Source: Perkinsus olseni (Eukaryota; Perkinsozoa; Perkinsida; Perkinsidae). Taken from it: 15,987 bases of DNA. The stretch spans positions 1 through 15,987 of the forward strand of contig JABANP010000825.1 in the NCBI GenBank assembly GCA_013115135.1. The letters run 5' to 3'. Shown piece by piece: positions 8,904 through 15,987 of this stretch (the first letter of the stretch is position 1; each line of letters begins with the position of its first letter). The translations under genes were made by a program, and so were the position numbers. Below the pieces are notes generated by a model that searched no databases, was not told the DNA's origin, and was given only the letters and a program-made list of their open reading frames with translations.

Positions 8904-9060
8904 CGATTTCAGGAATCGTGCATTTCCAGCCGCAACTAACTTCTTAGTTTTAATGTTTGTCTGCCGGAGTCCGGCAGCCGGACAGATATCAAAACTAAGG
9001 GCGATTTCTGGAAATCTGACTTTCGATTTCTCTTATCAGTAACAAATTGTTATTAACAAT
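8904..9060. repeat. Three-level nested inverted repeat
   Basis: The innermost is an odd palindrome ctgccgga-g-tccggcag. Around it are cttagtttt/aaaactaag, then atttccag/ctggaaat (8922-8929 and 9008-9015). Just outside, aacaa-a-ttgtt overlaps attgtta-t-taacaat (9041-9060). The concentric arms resemble a decayed hairpin or foldback element, or successive palindrome growth around one site. Confidence 0.75.
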
Positions 9061-10600
9061 CAATGAGGAATCACAGAATGCAATGAGAGCTCCAGAAAAA
9101 AAGTGAGAACCGAAATAACTAACTATGGTTTTTTGGGTACCGGACTTACTCGCTTTGTGCATTTCCTGTCGCCTCGTAGTCCAATAGCCACAGCTGTCAT
9201 CGGCAGAGCGGGAAAGGTCGAGTTCGACGAGTTCGCAGTGGGTCGTGTTTGACCGAGCATGATCTACGTGGGGACTCTAGCATCTTAAACTCTTAGAAAA
9301 GGGGAGGGCTTCTCGGGAAGAGCAATGGATTCTTCACAGCGAACCTAGAGTTATCTTGATGAGGAAAATCTGAAAGGAATTAAATTCCGAGGACCAGCGC
9401 ATAAGATGATCGCGGCGGTAGAGCTATTGGGAATTTTCTGCATAACTGTGATAGAGTCCAGCAATAGGGACCAACGGCAGGTCATTTGACTGCCTGCAAT
9501 TTCTCGTTACGTAGGAGCCTCCACTCAGAAGGGTACGGAAAGCCACATGTGGTAAATGGGCGGAGACGGTGAGAGGCAGTGAGACAACCGGGTTCGAGCG
9601 GAGAAAGAATAAATGAGAAGGCAGCGGAGACGAGTTGAAAGGTCGGTCTGATTTTTCCCTTCGTAGACTTTTCGGAATCTCAGGCGGGCAATATTAGATA
9701 CTTGCGTTGTCAATTGGTTCAATCTGTATTGGTACGATAGGTCAGGTTGGGGCGATCAGGTCTCAGATGTCTGTGGAGACGAATCTGCAGACGACGAATC
9801 TGCGAAAATCAGAGAATGATACAACTGGGGTGAATCAGATCATGCTGAACATCAACTTGGCCAGCTCAGGATCTGCTCGCGCATATGCTGAACGTATCAG
9901 AATCGCATAGATGAATCAACATGCCCTACTCTTACCACTGCCTTCTGTCCGTCATTTGATTGCCGGACGTCGTTCCAGGTTTCTCTCTTTCTCTTCGGAG
10001 AAAGACTGGACAGTCCAGCCCGGACTACTACGATCGTAAACTGGTGATGATTCTGACTCGGAATTTGTTCTCCAAGGATCTTTTCTCGTGTGTTCGGACG
10101 AGACCCAGAGTGCCAGCTACCTTAAAAGTATGATGGTGCCGAATACTAGGAGTAGAACTCCTAGTTTGGATAGTTAATGGCCCAAATCCTTGCGTAGTAT
10201 ACTGTTAAACTCTGAGCCTCCATTATTCTACGGTCTTGGTTCTAGCAGGGTACGTCTCATCTCCAAAACTAATTCGTCCAAGCTTAGGACGTGCCGGAAT
10301 GCGAGAGAAAAACGCAACAATTTAATTCACAAAAGAGATACCGCGTGAACACCAAGTCCTTGCACGGGAGTAGAAACAGGAATAACAATAAACGCTGAGG
10401 CAACGGTCATCTGCCCCCGCGAACGGCCGTTCATAGCAACCACATATGCCGGCGAATGACAGATCGCCGGCATATTTGACAGACCACTCCCTGTAAGTCA
10501 TAACAGCGACCACAACTGGAGGATCGACCATTGGTCGGGAACCTCGGGCATGTCAGATATATCCCAGTTCATAGTATTTCCAAGCTGCATCCTAATCCGA
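9061..10600. other. Non-coding, few palindromes
   Basis: No gene recognised. Structures seen: a 7-bp hairpin with a ttcg tetraloop (9987-10004) followed by ctggac-a-gtccag, 9-nt arms around 3 nt (10145-10165), a 12-bp even palindrome gaacggccgttc (10421-10432), and a GC-rich hairpin at 10444-10475 with 12-nt arms (atatgccggcga) and an 8-nt loop. gtcatttga(c/t)tgcc occurs twice, near 9481 and 9953. Confidence 0.6.
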
Positions 10601-10612
10601 AGGCCAGTGGAC

Positions 10613-10656
10613 GAGCAGACCTCCGTGATTCACGGAGGTCTGCTCACGGACCGTGA
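10613..10656. repeat. Odd palindrome, 16-nt arms, chained to a second
   Basis: gagcagacctccgtga around a single T, perfect, with its right end overlapping tcacgg-a-ccgtga. Further out, ccagtg/cactgg enclose the whole structure. Confidence 0.92.
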
Positions 10657-11728
10657 ACACTGGAAATTTTAGCCAACGGTGAGAGCCCACGGCCGACTGC
10701 AGGACAGTCGATAAACCGAGTTCCTTGAAGAGCGAAAGGATGAGCACCATCTCTGCAAGCTCCAAGTACCCATACCATTTCTACTGCACACGAGAGAAAC
10801 ACGACACGTGGCCACTGGTAACTCCCGATTTACTCAAGCTATCCGCTGCGTACTATCGTGTGGCTTCACATATGAATATGCCATGACCTTTGGCTGAATA
10901 CTCCCCTGGACAGTTGGCCAGCTCTATACGACAACGACCACGACACAATGCAGGTGCTCCAGTCAGAACTGAGACTTTAATCTCACCATCCCACGCTATA
11001 GCGCAGCAGCTCTAATCAGTCTGTGCTATGGCACGCATTACTTCGGCTTGTGAACTACCCGTCATGGTGCTGTGCTTAGTAGGGTCTGTACTCTCCGGCC
11101 CTCCCCGACATACGTACTCTTATTTCAGCAGGGCATCGTCCGGCCACGTGAAGGATCAGTTCACTTGGCTAGAGATTGCGGTCGAGGAAACCCGTGGTAA
11201 GAGTTGCCATCACTCGATCAGTTGATCATAATCCGTATATCAAGATCTGTTTATCAAGTATATAACATTGAATGTGCTCTCACTCACAGTGAGTCACTGT
11301 CTAGGAAGTCGCAAACCAAGCGTATTAAACCTGACCAACCGCGCGCCACTACCGCAACCGATATCGTGAGCAGTCTCAGTTAACCAAGACTCATATGGAG
11401 TTTAGGTGAGTAAGGTCGCCTCGGGCCCCTACGCACAGGGAAGAGTGTCACAAGGATTCTGCACGCACAGGCTTTAGCTCTGCGAGCGTTTCATTTGCCC
11501 GCGCAAGTAAGATATTCAACATCACAATGCTCATTCTGATTGCACTCTGCGTTTCAAGCCCTTCGAACTGGACTCCTGATCTCAGCGTTTTAACTTGTTA
11601 TATCTTCATCTTTCGGCTGGATATAGGCTCACATCCAATCTTTGGTGGGTTTAGTGGGTAATGCGAATATCCGAGTCCTCTGTTTCACCTCAGTGTATTC
11701 TTCCGTTTTTCTCGCGTCAACAGCGCTA
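10657..11728. other. Upstream region of the Thr-rich gene
   Basis: No gene recognised. Overlapping odd palindromes lie at 11282-11300 (actcac-a-gtgagt and acagtga-g-tcactgt), and a weaker foldback (atagc-cag/ctg-gctat with one mismatch) at about 11005-11036. AT-rich tracts such as gttatatcttc about 130 bases before the ATG could hold a promoter, but nothing decisive is visible. Confidence 0.5.
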
Positions 11729-14065
11729 ATGGCTCGCACCTTGGGCATCTCTTCAATTTTCTATCTATGTCTATCGGTTATTTCAGCTGAGAAGGTCCCG
11801 CTGGTGGCTGGGGCTGCGAAGATGGACGCTCAACCAGCCTATAACAGCTGTGATTATACCATTACTACTACCTCATTTGGTGATGATGAACCTAGAACTG
11901 TTAGTGTAGATTATCAGAGTAGTTTAGAGATATCTGGGATGGAGTACGAAGACCGTCAACGTATGTTGAAAGCTGGCAAGAAGAAGGGGAGGACTACTAC
12001 GGCTGATAGTACCACGACTAGTACTACCACTGGGACTACTGCAACTGAGAGCACGACTACTGGGACTACTGCAACTGAGAGTACGACTACTGGGACTACT
12101 ACAACTGAGGGCATGACTACTGGGACTACTACAACTAAGAGCTCGACGACTGGGACTACTACAACTAAGAGCTCGACGACTGGGACTACTACAACTAAGA
12201 GCTCGACGACTGGGACTACTACAACTAAGAGCACTACGACTAGGACTACTACAACTAAGAGCACTACGACTAGGACTACTACAACCAAGAGCACTACGAC
12301 TAGAGCTACTACAACTATGAGCACTACGACTAGAGTTACTACAACTATGAGCTCCACGACTAGGACTACTACAACTATGAGCTCCACGACTAGTGCTACT
12401 ACAACTATGACCTCCACGACTAGTGCTACTACAACCAAGAGCACTACGACTAGTGCTACTACAACCAAGAGCACTACGACTAGGACTACTACAACCAAGA
12501 GCACTACGACTAGGACTACTACAACTAAGAGCTCGACGACTGGGACTACTACAACTAAGAGCTCGACGACTAGGACTACTACAACCAAGAGCACTACGAC
12601 TAGGACTACTACAACTATGAGCTCCACGACTAGGACTACTACAACTATGAGCTCCACGACTAGTGTTACTACAACTATGAGCTCCACGACTAGTGCTACT
12701 ACAACTATGACTTCGACGACTAGTGTTACTACAACTATGAGCTCCACGACTAGTGCTACTACAACTATGACTTCGACGACTAGTGCTACTACAACTATGG
12801 CTTCCACGACTAGTGCTACTACAACCAAGAGCACTACGACTAGGACTACTACAACTAAGAGCTCGACGACTGGGACTACTACAACTAAGAGCTCGACGAC
12901 TAGGACTACTACAACTAAGAGTTCCACGACTAGGACTACTACGACGAAGAGTTCCACGACTAGGACTACTACGACGAAGAGCTCCACGACTAGGACTACT
13001 ACAACTATGAGCTCCACGACTAGGACTACTACAACTATGAGCTCCACGACTAGAGCTACTACAACTATGAGCTCCACGACTAGTGCTACTACAACCAAGA
13101 GCAGTACGACTAGTGCTACTACAACTAAGAACTCCACGACTAGGACTACTACGACGAAGAGCTCCACGACTAGGACTACTACGACGAAGAGCTCCACGAC
13201 TAGGACTACTACAACTATGACTTCCACGACTACAACCACAACCACGGCCAGTACTACAACGGCCGATCCCGGCCATTCTCCCCGTTCGTCGGAGAATCAA
13301 GACCAGCAGCAGCAGCAACGCTCAAGTTCCCCTCCAGGCGGCGGCGAGTCGGCTCCCTCCCAAGTCGACGCGGCAGCTGGCGGCGGGGGATTACAAGACA
13401 TCGGCAGTATTCAGGTGGGGAGTTCCGGTAGCTACCAAAAGGTAGTGTCGATCCTTTCCGCACTTGAGGAAAAACGGATCTACAAAGGGGATCTGATGTG
13501 GATCAACCGGGGGTTAGGCATGCTCTCGAGCATGTACTCCAAAGCGTGCGAAGATCTGGCACGCGAGAGAGGGCGCACCATCGCCGTTCTCGAGGAGTGC
13601 GCTGTTCTCAAGGCTAAGCTCGAATCACTGGAGCTTAGCCCGAGCCAGCCCCCTACCACTGGCAGATCCCCCCGGAGGGCCCCAAGGCAGCTATGGGCCG
13701 ACAGGTCGGTCACTCCCCTACCAACTGGGAGAGCGGAAGTCGACCTAACCCTGGAGCCGATCTCGGTGGTCGAGGCCATCCCGAACGCCGCACCTCGCAG
13801 GCAACCTTCGACGACAGCGAGGCGAGCTCCCAACGGTCAAGGGACTAGTAGAGCGGAGCAGCGATCTACGTCAACGAGAGCTCACCACGGTTCGGCGCCC
13901 GGCAGGCGACCTTCCCCAGATGCCCCTGCTGACAGAGCGGACGCTGGGGCCTGGCAGACCGTACGAGGCAGGGCCCAACCAGCAGCCGCTAAAGCCAAGG
14001 CCAAAGCCAAAGCCAGGCCGCAAACAACCCCGGTCGGGAACGCATCGGCGACCAAGGACAAGTAA
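11729..14065 (+). CDS. Thr-rich secreted repeat protein fused to Gag/ORF1-like tail
   Basis: I start at the first ATG, which gives 778 residues; the frame extends upstream only through a TTG codon. Residues 1-20 (MARTLGISSIFYLCLSVISA) look like a cleavable signal peptide. Residues 21-89 are a polar, partly acidic linker with one Cys. Residues 102-501 are 40 tandem decapeptides of consensus (R/G/S)(T/A/V)TTT(K/M)SSTT, a mucin-like stretch expected to carry dense O-glycosylation if secreted. From about 512 the character changes: Q-, S- and G-rich to 556, a helical probably coiled-coil segment at 568-635, Pro/Arg-rich linker, AWQTVRGR at 741-748 and a basic KAKAKAKAR run before the stop. AWQTVRGR plus basic tail resembles retroelement ORF1/Gag proteins (family memory). 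There is no CCHC knuckle, transmembrane helix or GPI-type tail. A secreted stalk joined to a nucleic-acid-binding tail is odd, and a retroelement insertion fused in frame would explain it. Introns cannot be excluded. Confidence 0.7.
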   Translation: MARTLGISSIFYLCLSVISAEKVPLVAGAAKMDAQPAYNSCDYTITTTSFGDDEPRTVSVDYQSSLEISGMEYEDRQRMLKAGKKKGRTTTADSTTTSTTTGTTATESTTTGTTATESTTTGTTTTEGMTTGTTTTKSSTTGTTTTKSSTTGTTTTKSSTTGTTTTKSTTTRTTTTKSTTTRTTTTKSTTTRATTTMSTTTRVTTTMSSTTRTTTTMSSTTSATTTMTSTTSATTTKSTTTSATTTKSTTTRTTTTKSTTTRTTTTKSSTTGTTTTKSSTTRTTTTKSTTTRTTTTMSSTTRTTTTMSSTTSVTTTMSSTTSATTTMTSTTSVTTTMSSTTSATTTMTSTTSATTTMASTTSATTTKSTTTRTTTTKSSTTGTTTTKSSTTRTTTTKSSTTRTTTTKSSTTRTTTTKSSTTRTTTTMSSTTRTTTTMSSTTRATTTMSSTTSATTTKSSTTSATTTKNSTTRTTTTKSSTTRTTTTKSSTTRTTTTMTSTTTTTTTASTTTADPGHSPRSSENQDQQQQQRSSSPPGGGESAPSQVDAAAGGGGLQDIGSIQVGSSGSYQKVVSILSALEEKRIYKGDLMWINRGLGMLSSMYSKACEDLARERGRTIAVLEECAVLKAKLESLELSPSQPPTTGRSPRRAPRQLWADRSVTPLPTGRAEVDLTLEPISVVEAIPNAAPRRQPSTTARRAPNGQGTSRAEQRSTSTRAHHGSAPGRRPSPDAPADRADAGAWQTVRGRAQPAAAKAKAKAKARPQTTPVGNASATKDK
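12031..13230 (+). repeat. 30-bp tandem array, 40 units without indels
   Basis: Every unit is exactly 30 bp, so the array is exactly 1,200 bp and in frame throughout. Units differ mainly at the first codon (Gly, Arg, Ser), second codon (Thr, Ala, Val), sixth (Lys or Met, Glu in the first three units) and seventh-eighth. Variant types form runs, and multi-unit blocks recur (for example units 16-18 and 27-29), indicating unequal exchange or slippage of several units at a time. The first three units (TE-type) and the last one grade into non-repeat sequence, the usual sign of decaying array edges. Confidence 0.95.
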
Positions 14066-14235
14066 AAACCCATGGTACGGGAGTGTGGGAAGGGGATAGC
14101 ACTCAATGCTTGTTATCCGATCAATGGTCGAGGCATTGGTGCTGTCCATGTCTTACGATAGTGTCACACCGTTATTGCGGTTGAGTTGGTAAATCAAGTT
14201 CACGGTGAACTGTTCACCATCGTTAGACATCTCCC
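14063..14235 (+). repeat. Direct repeat, copy 1 (173 bp)
   Basis: It is nearly identical to 14441-14621. Identity begins at the stop codon of the Thr-rich ORF and ends at ctccc. Near its right end it contains chained odd palindromes (agttcac-g-gtgaact overlapping ggtgaac-t-gttcacc), present in both copies and therefore older than the duplication. Eleven bases after its end is a run of ten A (14247-14256). Confidence 0.93.
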
Positions 14236-14440
14236 TACCTAGGATTAAAAAAAAAATCTGACAGCATGAGCGCCACTGTGCTGCGTTATTAGCCACTCAC
14301 TAAGTAACACCATGTCTTTGAACGCATGAACAGCGACGGCGTTTCTTCGCTGTGCGGTCTCATAATGTCACAAAGCTTGCGCACGCACACACTCTCGTCC
14401 TGCGTGTTTTTACTATCGCTGCAATTCTCTCCGCTAACAA
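14236..14440. other. 205-bp spacer between direct repeats
   Basis: No gene. It holds the A10 tract near its left end, which could be a retroposon poly(A) tail on the plus strand, and an imperfect foldback around 14323-14352. If the flanking repeats are the B1 and B2 repeats of a YR retrotransposon, this is where the A2 repeat should be. Confidence 0.5.
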
Positions 14441-14621
14441 TAAAAACCCATGGTACGGGAGTGTGGGAAGGGGATAGCACTCAATGCTCGAATGCTTGTT
14501 ATCCGATCAATGGTCGAGGCATTGGTGCTGTCCATGTCTTACGATAGTGTCACACCGTTATTGCGGTTGAGTTGGTAAATCAAGTTCACGGTGAACTGTT
14601 CACCATCGTTAGACATCTCCC
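14441..14621 (+). repeat. Direct repeat, copy 2 (181 bp)
   Basis: Same sequence as copy 1 with one difference in length, an 8-bp addition producing aatgctcgaatgct where copy 1 has a single aatgct. Otherwise I see essentially no substitutions across 173 bp, so the duplication is recent or kept uniform. An AATAAA overlaps its left edge (14439-14444). Confidence 0.93.
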
Positions 14622-14793
14622 CATCCTTACCACACTCTTCGGACGTTCTCTCCGAGCGGTGTTCGATGCGCCCATCTCAGCCCTGATATAGACTAAGCAA
14701 CACATTGTGTTGAACACAAGGATCATCACTTCAAAAATGGCGAAACTCCGTCACACACAGTACAACATCAGCGGCGGAATGTCACGCGGGTCC
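14622..14793. other. Spacer between direct repeat and recombinase stop
   Basis: No gene. It contains chained odd palindromes caacaca-t-tgtgttg overlapping ttgtgtt-g-aacacaa (14698-14719), the closest such structure to the recombinase gene. Confidence 0.7.
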
Positions 14794-15987
14794 TCAATGC
14801 ATTGCTCTCATCATTCGCTCAGCGTAAGTCGCTTGCTCTTCCTCTAGGCCTGTCCTACTCCTCCTATAGATCTCACGCACCATACGTGTGTCGACCCATC
14901 TTCCATACTCGGCTATCTGGACGTCGTCGAAGCCGGCGTCATGCAGCAACACCACCCCGGTTCTGCGCATGCTATGCGTGGTGCAACCCTCCTGGAGGCC
15001 CGTTGCCAGACTGACGAGGGCTTTGATGTCGTCACAAAGCTGATCGTATGTCGCTTTGAAAAGAGGTGCGTACGGAGCTGAATCATCCGCGTCGTCGAGC
15101 AATTGCTTCAGCCGATGAATAGGACACCATGGGTCGCTACGTCTCCTCAGCGTAGTCGCCGGCGAACATGCACATCCCACGTGGAGCAGAGAACCAGCCC
15201 GCCCGGGGTCAGTCTTGCTCCATTTGATCCGAATACGCAACGACATGCCATTCGGCGCAAATCTCACATCATCCCGTCGGAGCTCAGCTACCTCGCGAAT
15301 CCTCAGTAGAGCGGAGACCCCTAGGAGGAGAGCTACTGTGCTGGGACGCCTTCCAGAAGGCGGGACGGTGTAGGAGATTCTGCGGAGCTGAGCTGCGGTC
15401 ATTGTGCAGGCCCGCTTTACGGGCGTCTTCCCTCTTACTCTGACAGTCGCTGCCCGCACCATCCGTAGGATTTCGGCTTCTTGTACAGTGAAAGGCCGGG
15501 CACGCGGATGCATCTTGTTCAGCGTGAGAAGCACACGTATGTACTGCAGAATTGTTGAGGTCTTGTAGGGCTTCTCCGGACGTTCGCACCTTACGTCAAC
15601 AAGGTAAGCAGCATATCTTGCCAACATCAGCATATCGAGTGGGAAGGGGTCGCACACGGAATATCGATCTTGATTATTTGCCACAAACCGCTCGTACCCG
15701 CGTCTCACAGAGTCGTACGACGCGTTCGTTGACGCTGCCCGAGAATGGGCTAGCAGTAGGATAGCGTCTTCTTCACCATATCTACGGCTCTGATAGGCAG
15801 CCACAGGTTGAAGAGCCTTCTCCCCGTGACTGCAATCGCGGTGACAGATTTGACCATACCGGGGGGTTTGGTCGCTCACGATCGAGTGGAAATGTAGGGT
15901 ACTTCCAGCATTCGCTGGCAGCTGCTGCCTACGATAGGGTTGGTACGGACTGCTATTGTCATACGGTCCAGGAGTTCTGCTAACATC
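14794..15987 (-). CDS. Tyrosine recombinase of a YR mobile element, 5' end missing
   Basis: It encodes a tyrosine recombinase/integrase that cuts and rejoins DNA through a covalent phosphotyrosine. The frame is open from the right edge of the window to a TGA at 14796-14794, at least 397 residues. The codon at 15879 that gives a 361-residue product is GTG, and no in-frame ATG lies upstream of it, so the true start is outside. Numbering from that GTG, residues about 40-145 fit the helical core-binding domain. The catalytic domain shows Arg193 (ALLRIREVAEL), Lys222 (KWSKTDP), His302 and Arg305 (HSMRR), Trp328 (YGRW) and the Tyr338 nucleophile (IYRR), with H-to-W and W-to-Y spacings of 26 and 10, normal for the family. 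The extra N-terminal 36 residues are rich in P, Q, Y and S. It is probably active. Eukaryotic YRs of this type belong to DIRS/Ngaro/PAT retrotransposons or Cryptons, and the nearby direct repeats favour the former. Confidence 0.85.
   Translation of the reverse strand, partial: DVSRTPGPYDNSSPYQPYRRQQLPANAGSTLHFHSIVSDQTPRYGQICHRDCSHGEKALQPVAAYQSRRYGEEDAILLLAHSRAASTNASYDSVRRGYERFVANNQDRYSVCDPFPLDMLMLARYAAYLVDVRCERPEKPYKTSTILQYIRVLLTLNKMHPRARPFTVQEAEILRMVRAATVRVRGKTPVKRACTMTAAQLRRISYTVPPSGRRPSTVALLLGVSALLRIREVAELRRDDVRFAPNGMSLRIRIKWSKTDPGRAGSLLHVGCACSPATTLRRRSDPWCPIHRLKQLLDDADDSAPYAPLFKATYDQLCDDIKALVSLATGLQEGCTTHSMRRTGVVLLHDAGFDDVQIAEYGRWVDTRMVREIYRRSRTGLEEEQATYAERMMRAMH

Larger units (their letters stand above)
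1522..11300. repeat. Zone of perfect inverted repeats with 1-nt spacers
   Basis: This span is peppered with perfect inverted repeats whose arms are separated by exactly one base. Examples with arms of 7-16, given as start-end: 1522-1538, 1782-1796, 1861-1893, 1920-1936, 3295-3309, 3383-3399, 3768-3784, 3813-3829, 3895-3909, 3947-3963, 3967-3981, 4411-4425, 5022-5036, 5091-5109, 5566-5580, 5856-5870, 5887-5901, 7746-7760, 8084-8100, 8296-8312 and 8733-8747. The central base varies (C is commonest, but A, G and T all occur) and arm sequences are unrelated, so this is a structural class and not copies of one sequence. Several more have a single mismatch (3343-3369, 6066-6090, 8251-8271), as if ageing by point mutation. 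Function unknown. Confidence 0.9.

Noticed and set aside
11642..11728. Longer start for the Thr-rich protein
   Set aside because: The upstream start would be TTG. The first ATG, at 11729, begins a good signal peptide, which fits a eukaryotic start.
12031..13230. CRISPR-like array
   Set aside because: Units are contiguous with no spacers and encode an in-frame Thr-rich protein.
11924..13318. Long antisense ORFs (464 and 429 codons) opposite the Thr-rich array
   Set aside because: They are by-products of a stop-free 30-bp unit read in other frames; they give only Ser/Cys or Val/Leu repeats and have no independent coding features.
14326..14547. 73-codon frame across the spacer and repeat copy 2
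   Set aside because: It starts with ATG but crosses the direct-repeat boundary and lacks motifs; its last residues, NGRGIGAVHVLR, hinted at a LINE endonuclease start, which I could not support.

Overview
The window looks like low-density, repeat-rich nuclear DNA of a eukaryote, most plausibly a unicellular protist. Three things point that way: decayed non-LTR (LINE-type) reverse transcriptase fragments, a long Thr-rich ORF that opens with a secretory signal peptide, and a tyrosine recombinase of the type carried by DIRS/Ngaro/Crypton elements. There is no bacterial operon structure, and the two long ORFs do not begin with ATG where a bacterial start rule would put them. A perkinsid-like genome is my best guess from style alone. 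It is inference and could be wrong.

Layout. 1-1500: no gene recognised. 1500-11,640: about 10 kb of mostly non-coding DNA holding two LINE reverse-transcriptase relics (about 3,410-3,703 and 7,053-7,490), four diverged copies of a dispersed repeat of about 100-130 bp, and a large population of short perfect inverted repeats. 11,729-14,065 (+): a 778-residue ORF made of a signal peptide, an acidic/polar linker, exactly 40 head-to-tail copies of a 10-residue Thr-rich unit, and a GC-rich C-terminal part resembling a retroelement ORF1/Gag. 14,063-14,621: two direct copies of a ~173-181 bp sequence separated by 205 bp. 14,794-15,987 (-): a tyrosine recombinase with all catalytic residues in place, whose 5' end lies beyond the window.

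Main observation. The non-coding DNA is full of perfect inverted repeats whose two arms (7 to 32 nt) are separated by exactly one nucleotide. By eye I count more than 40 with arms of at least 7; about one is expected by chance in 16 kb of random sequence. I saw no zero-spacer palindrome of that size and only a handful with 2- or 3-nt spacers. Many are chained, so the right arm of one is the left arm of the next. One dispersed-repeat copy contains a pair of them exactly where its three relatives are shorter, which suggests insertion or templated synthesis. I saw none in the two long ORFs or in the best reverse-transcriptase relic. I do not know a described element that fits this.

Second observation. 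Read on the minus strand, the order recombinase, repeat copy, 205-bp spacer, repeat copy matches the B1-A2-B2 right end of a Ngaro/PAT-type YR retrotransposon. The predicted A1 repeat and the gag/RT genes would lie beyond the right edge, so this cannot be confirmed here.
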